The notes beneath the pieces are model-generated. The model was not told the DNA's origin, searched no databases, and worked only from the letters and a program-made list of their open reading frames with translations. From Planctomycetales bacterium (GTDB lineage Bacteria > 4484-113 > JAFGCY01), in assembly GCA_024645305.1 (NCBI GenBank), contig JAHEFU010000075.1, positions 1 through 11,973 on the forward strand: 11,973 bases of DNA. Direction: 5' to 3'. Below are positions 1-6,065 of this stretch, piece after piece. The position numbers and the translations under genes are program-made. Positions within the stretch are counted from its first letter, which is position 1, and every line of letters starts with the position of its first letter.

Positions 1-958
1 GCCCAAGCGCCAGTGGTCCGGACGCGTCGTCGATACCAAGGGCGATGCGGTCGGCGGGGTGCTGGTGCAGGTGCGCGCGGAAGTCAACGGTGACGATGAC
101 CTGCTCAGCTTCAGTGACGAAACCAATAACCTCGGTGAATATGAGATCGGTTATCGCTGGCACAAGGATGTGAACTATACGATCCGGGTAGTCTTCGAAG
201 GCCAGGTCCTGACGGAGAGCTTCGAGGGCCATATTGAGCTGAAGGACCAGGAAACGGACTTCGTGCTGCAGGCCACGCTTTCGAGCGAAGTCAGTGGCGT
301 GGTGATGGATGAAGACGGCAATCCCCTGGAGGGCGTGCTCGTCGTGGCAGCCTCCGCGCAGTCCCTGGGCGGCATCCCCAGCCCGATGAATAACGACCTG
401 GGCCAGCCGAAGTATGTGATCACCGGCGATTCCGGGATCTTCCAGATTCAAGGGGCAGTGGCGCTCTACGGCATCGTCTGCGCCTTCCATCCGGATCACG
501 GCTTTGCCTATGACTACGGCCAGGACAACGATGGCAACGGCAGCATCGCCATGAGCATGCGGATGGGCCGCAGTGGCAACCACGAGGTGAGAGTGCAGGT
601 GCGCGACGGCAATGATGACCCGATCGTGCTGCAGGTGCTTGATCCGGACCGGCGCTTCCGTCTGCAGATGTATGAGCCCTGGAACCTCTCCGCTATCGTG
701 GACCAGGTGGTCTCACAGAACGAACTGTTCCCTGGATTGGTGGGTGATCCCAGTGACCAGCATCCGGAAACTGTGGAAATCACCGTGCAGTCCACAGACC
801 TGCAGGGCTATGCCGAGACAAGTGAGTTCGTGCGGGGCGGCAATTATTTCCTGCAGCTGTTGCGCATCGAGAATGACGGGCAGGCCACGGCGCTGATCCA
901 GAGCGCGAACCCGCTGGCCCTGGCGGACGATGACACCGTCATCGTCCGGGTGAACTGA
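1..958 (+). CDS. Carboxypeptidase-regulatory-like domain protein, 5'-truncated by the window edge
   Basis: The frame is open from base 2 through a TGA at 956-958, so the gene starts outside the window; the GTG at 59 is only an internal codon. About 318 residues are visible. Two stretches have the pattern of carboxypeptidase regulatory-like (transthyretin-like beta-sandwich) domains: SGRVVDTKGDAVGGVLVQV at the left edge and SGVVMDEDGNPLEGVLVV about 80 residues later, each a G-x-V-x-D-x-x-G-x-P/A-x-x-G-V repeat. The remaining 150 or so residues are acidic and beta-rich (for example GNDDPIVLQVLDPDRRFRL) and I do not recognise them. Such domains usually sit in secreted or surface proteins as structural or binding modules; no catalytic motif is visible. 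A strong terminator 53 nt downstream separates it from the thioredoxin-like genes, so it is probably not in their operon. Domain call fairly sure, function unknown. Confidence 0.75.
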   Translation, partial: PKRQWSGRVVDTKGDAVGGVLVQVRAEVNGDDDLLSFSDETNNLGEYEIGYRWHKDVNYTIRVVFEGQVLTESFEGHIELKDQETDFVLQATLSSEVSGVVMDEDGNPLEGVLVVAASAQSLGGIPSPMNNDLGQPKYVITGDSGIFQIQGAVALYGIVCAFHPDHGFAYDYGQDNDGNGSIAMSMRMGRSGNHEVRVQVRDGNDDPIVLQVLDPDRRFRLQMYEPWNLSAIVDQVVSQNELFPGLVGDPSDQHPETVEITVQSTDLQGYAETSEFVRGGNYFLQLLRIENDGQATALIQSANPLALADDDTVIVRVN

Positions 959-1010
959 GGACAGCGACAGTTCAGCAGCGCGAGCCTCTTGTAAATGAGA
1001 ACAAGAAGAG

Positions 1011-1041
1011 AATGGCGGCGATTTGCCGCCATTTTCGTTTT
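1011..1041 (+). terminator. Rho-independent terminator after the first gene
   Basis: A perfect 9-bp stem, AATGGCGGC (1011-1019) with GCCGCCATT (1025-1033), closes a 5-nt loop and is followed by a T-rich tract (TTCGTTTTC). It lies 53 nt after the stop of the regulatory-domain gene. Confidence 0.85.
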
Positions 1042-1051
1042 CTGGGATAAT
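1023..1051 (+). promoter_or_regulatory. Candidate sigma70 promoter for the Cys-type thioredoxin gene
   Basis: TTGCCG (1023-1028) and GATAAT (1046-1051) are separated by 17 bp, matching the -35/-10 consensus at 4 and 5 of 6 positions. The -35 box lies inside the upstream terminator hairpin, so the elements are packed together. It would give a leader of about 50 nt before the ATG at 1112. This is pattern matching only. Confidence 0.35.
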
Positions 1052-1111
1052 AAGCGTTCTATCCATTTTGCGGATACCGCACAGGTGTCCCCGTAGGAAG
1101 CGGAGCTTAAG

Positions 1112-2011
1112 ATGAGAATTGTAATACTTACCCTGATTATGCTGTTTGCCGCAATCCCGGCACAGGCGTATACTCCAAACGTTGGCGATCGGGCGAATGA
1201 GATCAGTGGCCGAGACGTGGTCAACGGCGGCGTGGCCAACCTCTCAGACCACCTCGGGAAGTGGATCTTCCTCGATTTCTGGGCAGGCTGGTGCGGACCA
1301 TGTATCGGTGAACTTCCCAACATGCTTACGGAGACCCGCCGGGTTGCGGCTGAGCATGCGGATTTCCAGGTGTTTGCCGTGAGCCTCGATGCCGACAGCA
1401 CGACCAACCTGCTGCACAAGTACATCAAGCAGCATGGAATCGACTATCCCTGCACCTATGACGGTGGCGGCTGGGATACGGTGCAGTCCAGGGAATGGGG
1501 CATCAACTCCATTCCGGCAACATTCCTGATCAATCCCCAGGGTGTGATCGTGGCCAGCAACCTGCGCGGCGAGACGCTGGGACCGGCCCTGGATTTCTTC
1601 GTGGGTGGAGACGGCAACTATGCGCCGATCGGGTTGAGCAGTAATGCGACTGACAACGGCGATGGCACGGTCGACATCAGCCTGGAGTTGTTCAGCCCCG
1701 ACCATGCACCCCTGACTTACGAGATTGACTACTACCATGTGATCAACCACTACGCTGACGACGACCCGGAACACGAAGGCCGCCCGGTCAGCCGCGACTA
1801 CATCGAGGCAGACGAGGAGAATGCTGAAATCTCCGCCAGTGCCCTGTTCGGCGAATTCGGTGACAAGGTGTTCAGCCACAGGATTTCGGCGGTGGACGGA
1901 TCGGCGATGATGGGCTACAGCATCCGCGTACTGCTGCCTGGCACAGAGGATATGTTCGATGGAGAAGGCCTGTGGGTCAGCGACCGCGGCCGGGTCAGCT
2001 TCGACAGCTAG
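1112..2011 (+). CDS. Exported TlpA/ResA-like thioredoxin-fold protein, Cys form (WCGPC)
   Basis: Predicted thiol-disulfide oxidoreductase of 299 residues acting outside the cytoplasm. Residues 1-19 (MRIVILTLIMLFAAIPAQA) form a signal peptide with an A-x-A cleavage site. A Trx/AhpC-TSA fold follows: active site W60-C61-G62-P63-C64, strand FQVFAVSLD near 85-93, and the cis-proline loop INSIPATFLINPQG with P135. From about 172 there is a C-terminal extension containing DGTVDISLELFSPDH, DPEHEGRPVSRDYI and LLPGTE...DGEG, shared with the genes at 2066 and 6066 but unknown to me. A third cysteine, C114, is absent from both relatives. The ATG is preceded by GGAAGCGGAG. It is the cysteine paralogue of the two Sec-type genes; the base sequence after its TGC (1292-1294) does not form their hairpin. 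Substrate unknown. Sec-type gene 1 starts 54 nt downstream and may be co-transcribed. Confidence 0.88.
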   Translation: MRIVILTLIMLFAAIPAQAYTPNVGDRANEISGRDVVNGGVANLSDHLGKWIFLDFWAGWCGPCIGELPNMLTETRRVAAEHADFQVFAVSLDADSTTNLLHKYIKQHGIDYPCTYDGGGWDTVQSREWGINSIPATFLINPQGVIVASNLRGETLGPALDFFVGGDGNYAPIGLSSNATDNGDGTVDISLELFSPDHAPLTYEIDYYHVINHYADDDPEHEGRPVSRDYIEADEENAEISASALFGEFGDKVFSHRISAVDGSAMMGYSIRVLLPGTEDMFDGEGLWVSDRGRVSFDS

Positions 2012-2065
2012 GCTCGTACAGCGACCTGGCACTGGAACTTGAATACGCATAATGTGGAGACTGGC

Positions 2066-2968
2066 ATGAGAAAATACATACCTATCCTGGCAGCATTGCT
2101 GCTGCTGGCAACGCCTGCGGTGGCCGGTGCGCAGTTTGAGGCCAAACCCGGCAACCGCGCACCGGAGCTGTACGGCACGGAAGCCGTCAGCAGCGACTGG
2201 GTGGACATGGCTGACTACCGCGGCAAATGGGTGCTGGCGGAATTCTGGGCCACATGGTGAGGACCCTGCATGAGGCAGTTGCCTCAGGTAGTGTCCGGCA
2301 CCCGCGAACTGATCAATGATGGCAGGCTGAAGATGATCACCGCCAGCTACGACCGGGACAAGGCTCCCCTGCTGGATGTGATTGACGAGCATGACATCAG
2401 CTACCCGGTGATCTGGCAGAACGGCGATGCCAACCGGGGCAATGTCGACGACTGGAACATCCGGGGCATCCCGACCACGGTGCTGATCAACCCCCAGGGG
2501 GATATCGTGGCCGACCTGCGGGCCGGTGAGGATTTCCAGCAGGTGCTGGAGTATTTCATCGAGAACGGTGAGGCCGCTGGTGTGATTGACCTCAGTGGCA
2601 ATGCCAGCCTGCAGGATGACGGTTCCATCAATGTGGACCTGGCCATGTACTCCAGCCAGCACCGCAGCCTGGATATCAAGGTAGAAGCCTATCGCGTGGT
2701 GTTCAAGTGGGATGAGGAAAATGACCCGGATCACGAGGGACGACCGCTGGACCGCGAATACATCAGCCTGGGCGAAGAGGGCCATGACTACTCTTTTACA
2801 CAGGATTTCAAGTGGTTCGCCGATGAAACCAGCAGTTTCAGCATCAGCGACTACGGTGAAGCTGATGCGATATATGTGATGGCGCAGGCTGTCTATCCAG
2901 GATCCGAGGAGCTCAATGAAGGTGAAGGGATCACGGTCAGCTTCGGCTCCAACATTGCCATTCCCTGA
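2066..2968 (+). CDS. Exported TlpA-like thioredoxin-fold selenoprotein 1 (WUGPC, in-frame UGA read as Sec)
   Basis: A 300-residue protein if the TGA at 2258-2260 is read as selenocysteine. Residues 1-20 (MRKYIPILAALLLLATPAVA) are a signal peptide. The Trx domain runs from about 25 to 170: KWVLAEFWATW-U65-GPC68, strand LKMITASYD, and cis-proline loop IRGIPTTVLINPQG (P136). From about 174 the family's unknown C-terminal domain carries DGSINVDLAMYS, DPDHEGRPLDREYI and YPGSEELNEGEG. U65 sits exactly where the neighbour at 1112 has C61. C68 is the only cysteine, so the active site could form only a selenenylsulfide. The ATG at 2066 has GGAG 6 nt upstream. Ending at UGA would leave 64 residues without most of the domain, and starting at ATG 2270 would lose the signal and active site, so two separate genes is implausible. 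A SECIS-like hairpin follows the UGA. Redox role likely, substrate unknown. Confidence 0.88.
2258..2296 (+). promoter_or_regulatory. Sec codon UGA and bacterial SECIS-like hairpin 1
   Basis: Pairing begins directly after the UGA (2258-2260). GGAC 2261-2264 pairs with GUCC 2293-2296. CUGC 2266-2269 pairs with GUAG 2288-2291 (one G-U). UGAGGC 2271-2276 pairs with GCCUCA 2281-2286. The three helices are separated by single 1x1 mismatches, and the loop is AGUU (2277-2280). The loop starts 16 nt after the UGA and has G in its second position. This fits the known bacterial SECIS pattern: hairpin within the coding region, apical loop about 16-37 nt from the UGA, G in the first two loop bases. SelB would bind it to recruit Sec-tRNA. 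Folded by hand, not by software. Confidence 0.82.
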
Positions 2969-2989
2969 AGCCTAATTCGTGTATTCGAC

Positions 2990-3018
2990 AAGGGAGTCCC
3001 AAGGGGCTCCCTTTTTTC
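2990..3018 (+). terminator. Rho-independent terminator of selenoprotein gene 1
   Basis: AAGGGAG (2990-2996) pairs with CTCCCTT (3007-3013), extended inward by C-G pairs, and runs into six T residues (3012-3017). It lies about 20 nt after the stop. It closely resembles the terminator after the second selenoprotein gene at 6968. Confidence 0.88.
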
Positions 3019-3094
3019 TGCCTGACTGGAGAGCATCATCTGACGCAGGCCAGGCCACCAATAAGATGTGCTTCTCCTGCAGGACGCTGCATCT

Positions 3095-3123
3095 GGCCTG
3101 TCAGCCCGGTTGTCATATATACT
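3095..3123 (+). promoter_or_regulatory. Candidate promoter giving a leaderless thioesterase mRNA
   Basis: TATACT (3118-3123) is a 5-of-6 match to the -10 consensus. Its expected start point, about 7 nt downstream, coincides with the GTG start at 3130. The sequence between has no purine-rich ribosome-binding site. The -35 region is poor. Together this suggests, but does not prove, a leaderless transcript. Confidence 0.3.
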
Positions 3124-3129
3124 CTGCCC

Positions 3130-3693
3130 GTGAATCAGTTCACTCCCCGCAATCCTGACTATGTGCAGAGCGTGCGCGATTCCTTCGCCACCCAGAGCTT
3201 CCTGCGCCTGATCGGTGCGAAACTCGGCAGTATCCAGCCAGGTGCGGTCGAAGTGATCGTGCCCTGGCGCAAGGACCTGGGCCAGCAGCACGGTTATTTC
3301 CATGCGGGTGTGATTGCCACCGCTGCGGACATAGCGGGGGGCTACAGCGCATATTCCATGCTGCCCGCCGGCTGGTCCATGCTCTCCACGGAGTTCAAGA
3401 TCAACCTGATCAGCCCGGGCATCGGAGAGCGCATCATGGCCCGCGGCCAGCTCCTCAAGGCCGGCCGCACGCTGTTCCCGGCACGAGTGGATATCTTCTG
3501 TGATCAAAATGGCAGCGGGCGGAACTGGAGCAGGGCTGATGCTGGAACTGATTTTCGTTTACCTGCTGATCCACATGACCATGGTCTACATCGGATTCAG
3601 CCTGACCAAGATGGACCAGACGCGCTCGCGCCGCTATTTCCCGCTGGCCGCCACAAGTGGTGTGCTGGTGGCCGGCCTGCATTTCTACGTTGA
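3130..3693 (+). CDS. PaaI-family hotdog-fold thioesterase, 3' end probably frameshifted
   Basis: Likely cytoplasmic acyl-CoA thioesterase (4HBT/PaaI group). The hotdog core is clear: the active-site segment QQHGYFHAGVIATAADIAGGY (residues about 52-72, helix D67), then STEFKINLISPG (86-97) and GRTLFPARVDIFCDQNG (112-128). Family members are about 140-150 residues and end shortly after this strand. The frame stays open to a TAG near 3691 with 187 residues, but everything after about residue 130 is arginine/proline-rich and overlaps the next gene by 155 bases, so it is probably not native sequence. One extra G near 3522 would give GRELEQG and stop at the TGA 3537-3539, in a TGATG overlap with the next ATG. 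The start is GTG 3130; no Shine-Dalgarno is seen. Family call sure; C-terminus doubtful. Confidence 0.75.
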   Translation: MNQFTPRNPDYVQSVRDSFATQSFLRLIGAKLGSIQPGAVEVIVPWRKDLGQQHGYFHAGVIATAADIAGGYSAYSMLPAGWSMLSTEFKINLISPGIGERIMARGQLLKAGRTLFPARVDIFCDQNGSGRNWSRADAGTDFRLPADPHDHGLHRIQPDQDGPDALAPLFPAGRHKWCAGGRPAFLR

Positions 3694-3871
3694 CAACTAC
3701 CTGAAGCTGCCGGACAACATCCTCGCTGCCATTGTGATCGGCGTCGGTGCCGGTGCGCTGATCCTCCTTTTGGGTGGCTTCATGCTGCCGCGCGTGATGA
3801 ACAAGGTGTCAATCGTCGCCGCCGTGGTTTGCTTCGCGGATCTCGTGTTCTCGATGCTGCTGCTGCGCTGA
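3539..3871 (+). CDS. Small four-helix integral membrane protein, unknown function
   Basis: 110 residues with four hydrophobic segments: about 2-20 (LELIFVYLLIHMTMVYIGF), 34-52, 61-84 (ILAAIVIGVGAGALILLLGGFM) and 90-109. A short polar loop KMDQTRSRR follows the first helix. I recognise no family motif and no conserved catalytic residues. The ATG at 3539 has GGAG 9 nt upstream and overlaps, as TGATG, a stop that would end the thioesterase gene in its corrected frame. This suggests the two were translationally coupled, perhaps with related roles at the membrane. The frame extends upstream to a GTG at 3500, but that would put hydrophilic sequence before the first helix and run inside the thioesterase. 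Real gene likely. Confidence 0.7.
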   Translation: MLELIFVYLLIHMTMVYIGFSLTKMDQTRSRRYFPLAATSGVLVAGLHFYVDNYLKLPDNILAAIVIGVGAGALILLLGGFMLPRVMNKVSIVAAVVCFADLVFSMLLLR

Positions 3872-3926
3872 GCCCCTGCCCTATCATCTGGGCATGCCCG
3901 AATCCTCCTGACAGACTGACCCGCGT

Positions 3927-4339
3927 GTGCTGGCATTGCGCAGAGGGCTGCATGCCAATACGGATACGCAGCATGCGGAGTTCCATCGCAAGTACCACAG
4001 GTCACAGCTGATGTTCCACGGCCTGCGTGCACCAGTGCTCAATCGGCTGTACCGCAAAGTGTTTCCCGGACGATCGCGGCTGGAAGACAAGGAGCTGTAC
4101 CGCATGGTGCAACAGCTCTGGAACAGCTCCTGCTGGGATACCTGGGAGTCCCGCCTCCATGAGAGGGAGTTTTTCATCCGCAAGGCCTCGGCTTGGTATT
4201 GCGCGAGGCTTCAATGCGGTACGCGCAGGACGTCCACAGATTCCTGCTGCGCGTCGGCGACAGGGCCAGAGGCCTGACCCGGCGCGAGGGTGCGCGGAAC
4301 CTGCCACAGAAACTGTGCCTGGACAATCTTGCTGATTAA
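3927..4339 (+). pseudogene. Decayed AlkD-like DNA alkylation repair glycosylase
   Basis: The first part, from GTG 3927, reads LALRRGLHANTDTQHAEFHR, then KYHRSQLMFHGLRAPVLNRL and YRKVF...MVQQLWNSS. This matches the N-terminal helices of AlkD/DNA alkylation repair proteins (..YMKSxMPFHGVRxPxLRR..LW). It then jumps at about 4140-4165 to LHEREFFIRKA, which belongs near the family C-terminus, so about 100 residues of the HEAT-like middle are missing. After GCC (4185-4187) one base is also lost, where ATC is reduced to TC. In the next frame, GLVLREASMRYAQDVHRFLL and then GLTRREGARNL resume the family pattern and end at TAA 4337-4339. The intact frame 0 reading instead runs to a TGA at about 4275 with unrelated residues. 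The enzyme would have removed alkylated bases, but the deleted middle should make it inactive. Another alkylation glycosylase, tag, lies just downstream. Confidence 0.7.
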
Positions 4340-4420
4340 CGAGCATTCCAATCCGGCTACTGGTAAAAGCCTTCGGTCGCGATATAGAATCAGCGCTCGA
4401 TTTCACTACCGGAGAATGAG

Positions 4421-4873
4421 ATGACAGAATTTGTGATGCAGGCATCGTTTCACGTAAGCGCTGATGAACTGTGGCAGACAGTTGGCAACTGGAACCGCGT
4501 CGATGCCTTCCTGCCGATGATCACCTCTTGCGAAACAAGCGGCGAGCTGCCCGGGGCAAAACGCAGCATCAAGATTGAAGGTGACATGTGGGTCGAGGAG
4601 GAACTGCTGCGCTATGAACCGGAGATCCGCAGTTACAAGTACTCCATCACAGACAGCAGTTTCCCCTTCCGGGACTATGTGGGCACGATGAAGATCAATG
4701 AGGATCCCGAGGGCGGCTGCCACTTCGTCTGGTCCTGCCGCTTCAAGCCTGAGGGAGCACCAGAGGACGAGGTGCTGGGCATCATGGAGTATTTCTTCGG
4801 CACGGGCATGGCTGAGCTGGAAACGCTGCACCCCGGGCCAGCTGAAGGTGAGGAACTTGCCGAAGCAGAGTGA
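4421..4873 (+). CDS. SRPBCC-superfamily (START-like) protein
   Basis: 150 residues with the order typical of SRPBCC/polyketide-cyclase-like ligand-binding folds. The N-terminal strand and helix are FVMQASFHVSADELWQTVGNW (residues 4-24), then the D-A-F-L-P segment, strands KRSIKIEGDMWVEEELLRYE and YKYSITDSSFPFRDYVGTM, and CHFVWSCRFKPEG before the long C-terminal helix MEYFFGTGMAELETL. The fold encloses a hydrophobic cavity; the ligand or reaction cannot be read from sequence. The start at 4421 has a good GGAGA site. The last about 16 codons are Glu-rich (AEGEELAEAE) and overlap the beginning of tag, so the two are probably one operon with coupled translation. TATAGAAT near 4383-4390 could be its -10 region. 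Confidence 0.8.
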   Translation: MTEFVMQASFHVSADELWQTVGNWNRVDAFLPMITSCETSGELPGAKRSIKIEGDMWVEEELLRYEPEIRSYKYSITDSSFPFRDYVGTMKINEDPEGGCHFVWSCRFKPEGAPEDEVLGIMEYFFGTGMAELETLHPGPAEGEELAEAE

Positions 4874-5450
4874 ACGATGCGGCTGGTGCGGTGCTGATCC
4901 CCTGTATGTGCAGTATCACGACACGGAATGGGGTGTACCGGTTCACGACGACACCACATTGTTCGAGTTCCTGCTGCTGGAGGGTTTCCAGGCCGGCCTG
5001 AGCTGGATCACCATCCTGCGCAAACGCGAGAACTTCCGCAAGGCCTTCCACGGATTCGACCCGCGGAAGGTGGCACGATTCACTCCGGCCCGCATCGAAA
5101 AGCTGATGCAGGACAGCGGGATCATCCGCAACCGGATGAAGCTGGAGGCCAGCGTGACCAATGCCCGGGCCTTCCTCAAGGTACAGGAGGAGTTCGGCAG
5201 CTTCGATGTCTACAACTGGGGTTTCGTGGATGGGCGGCCACTCATTAACCGCTGGCAGGACATGGGGGAGATTCCCGCACAGACGGAGCTGGCAGCGCAT
5301 TATTCAAAGGACCTCAAGGCGCGCGGTTTCAAGTTCGTCGGACCGACCATCGTCTATGCGCACATGCAGGCCACGGGGATGGTGAATGACCACGTTGTGA
5401 GTTGTTTCCGCCACCGTGAGCTGACTGGCTCAAGCCAGCGCAAGAGTTAA
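4857..5450 (+). CDS. tag: 3-methyladenine DNA glycosylase I
   Basis: Excises N3-methyladenine from alkylated DNA, starting base-excision repair in the cytoplasm. 197 residues from TTG 4857, close to E. coli Tag (187). Family hallmarks are all present: RCGWCGADPLYVQYHDTEWG gives zinc ligands C8 and H21; LEGFQAGLSWITILRKRENF gives base-pocket residues E42 and W50; then DSGIIRNRMK, ARGFKFVGPTIVYAHMQATG, and VNDHVVSC with the second His/Cys zinc pair. I prefer TTG 4857 because GAAGG lies 8 nt upstream and the protein then begins MPKQSERCGWC, as homologues do. GTG 4848 is an alternative. Either way the start lies within the SRPBCC gene, a 17-26 nt overlap in another frame, implying coupling. Nearby is a decayed AlkD-like gene, so Tag may be the remaining enzyme for this lesion locally. 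Confidence 0.93.
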   Translation: MPKQSERCGWCGADPLYVQYHDTEWGVPVHDDTTLFEFLLLEGFQAGLSWITILRKRENFRKAFHGFDPRKVARFTPARIEKLMQDSGIIRNRMKLEASVTNARAFLKVQEEFGSFDVYNWGFVDGRPLINRWQDMGEIPAQTELAAHYSKDLKARGFKFVGPTIVYAHMQATGMVNDHVVSCFRHRELTGSSQRKS

Positions 5451-5528
5451 ACTTCGGTACCTTTCCGAATGGCCGTAACCTTGGTTTCCGCTTCCCGTCC
5501 CTATTGACTGAACCCCGGCTGGTAGCTG

Positions 5529-5555
5529 TGGATCCTGCTGGGAATCCAGGATCCA
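5529..5555. repeat. Perfect 9-bp inverted repeat
   Basis: TGGATCCTG (5529-5537) and CAGGATCCA (5547-5555) flank a 9-nt spacer. The hairpin lies about 80 nt after tag and has no T tract, so it is not a classical terminator. It could be an mRNA end-stabilising hairpin or an operator; nothing else in the 5451-5660 gap stands out. Confidence 0.45.
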
Positions 5556-5660
5556 CCCAAATTCAGAGCAAGTACAGACTGCCTGTTTACTGTCTGGCTC
5601 CGCCGGGTAATACAAGCGGTTTCGGCAATGAAACCCCAATTCATCGAATCGGGAAAAGAA

Positions 5661-5834
5661 ATGTACACAAGTGAGATCAAGGCACACCAGTTTGAAGAGT
5701 CCGCCATCCGCAACCAGTTTGAAGCCCACTGGGATTTTGAAGTGATTCTCTCAGAACTGCGCCGCAATCCAGTGCTGGAAGTAATTGGTAGCAATGAAAA
5801 GGTTTATGTAATAGAATGTTTTGCGACCGCTTAG
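5661..5834 (+). CDS. Small hypothetical protein (57 aa)
   Basis: The frame encodes MYTSEIKAHQFEESAIRNQF, an E/R-rich helix-like middle (VILSELRRNPVLEV) and a short strand-like end (KVYVIECFATA), ending at TAG 5832-5834. I recognise no family. There is no signal peptide or membrane segment. ATG 5661 follows a purine-rich GGGAAAAGAA, which is why I prefer it; ATG 5628 would add 11 residues but has no ribosome-binding site. The composition looks protein-like (mixed charge, ordered hydrophobics) and it is on the same strand as its neighbours. It is short and could be chance. Confidence 0.45.
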   Translation: MYTSEIKAHQFEESAIRNQFEAHWDFEVILSELRRNPVLEVIGSNEKVYVIECFATA

Positions 5835-5891
5835 GCTGAAACCGAGCGGCTACTTGAAGTGACTGTTTGATCTTTTGCTGGAGAAGAATCC

Positions 5892-6020
5892 ATGACTCTT
5901 ATGAGCAAGACTGACGTAAATATTGTAAAGAGCATCCTCGACTCCGTTCCCGTGCGTGAGCTGGAAGCAATTAAGGTGGAGGAAGTCGACGAAGAGCGGA
6001 CCGAACCCTCCATTCATTGA
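5892..6020 (+). CDS. Small acidic ORF (42 aa) upstream of selenoprotein gene 2
   Basis: ATG 5892 is preceded by GGAGAAG with 8 nt spacing, a good ribosome-binding site. It encodes a 42-residue peptide starting MTLMSKTDVNIVKSILDSVP and rich in Glu/Asp toward the end (EAIKVEEVDEERTE), stopping at TGA 6018-6020. The first half looks like an amphipathic helix. It has no signal peptide, no Cys and no family I recognise. It ends 45 nt before the second Sec-type Trx gene, so it could be co-transcribed with it or act as a leader peptide. The good Shine-Dalgarno is the main support. Confidence 0.45.
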   Translation: MTLMSKTDVNIVKSILDSVPVRELEAIKVEEVDEERTEPSIH

Positions 6021-6065
6021 TACGCATGTTACTTCCCGGTGCTAATCTAGCAGCGGAGGTAAGAA

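Noticed and set aside
2258..2260. UGA reassigned to Trp or Gly (alternative genetic code)
   Set aside because: Several genes in the window end at UGA where homologues end, for example 956-958, 4871-4873 and 10108-10110. Both in-frame UGAs fall only at the catalytic Cys position.
1244..2785. A 513-codon open frame on the minus strand across the Trx genes
   Set aside because: It is antisense to two genes with clear signal peptides and motifs, has no recognisable domain and is a high-GC shadow frame.
2270..2968. A separate CDS starting at the ATG after GPC in selenoprotein gene 1
   Set aside because: It would lack signal peptide, first strand and active site and has no ribosome-binding site of its own. 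The UGA/SECIS reading explains it better.
3537..3539. A possible third Sec codon at the TGA in the thioesterase/membrane-protein junction
   Set aside because: Reading through gives only Cys-Trp-Asn before another TGA, and there is no Cys-aligned motif. It fits a normal stop overlapping the next start.
5826..5852. CCGCT/AGCGG hairpin after the 57-aa ORF as a terminator
   Set aside because: Only 5 bp with a 13-nt loop and no T tract.
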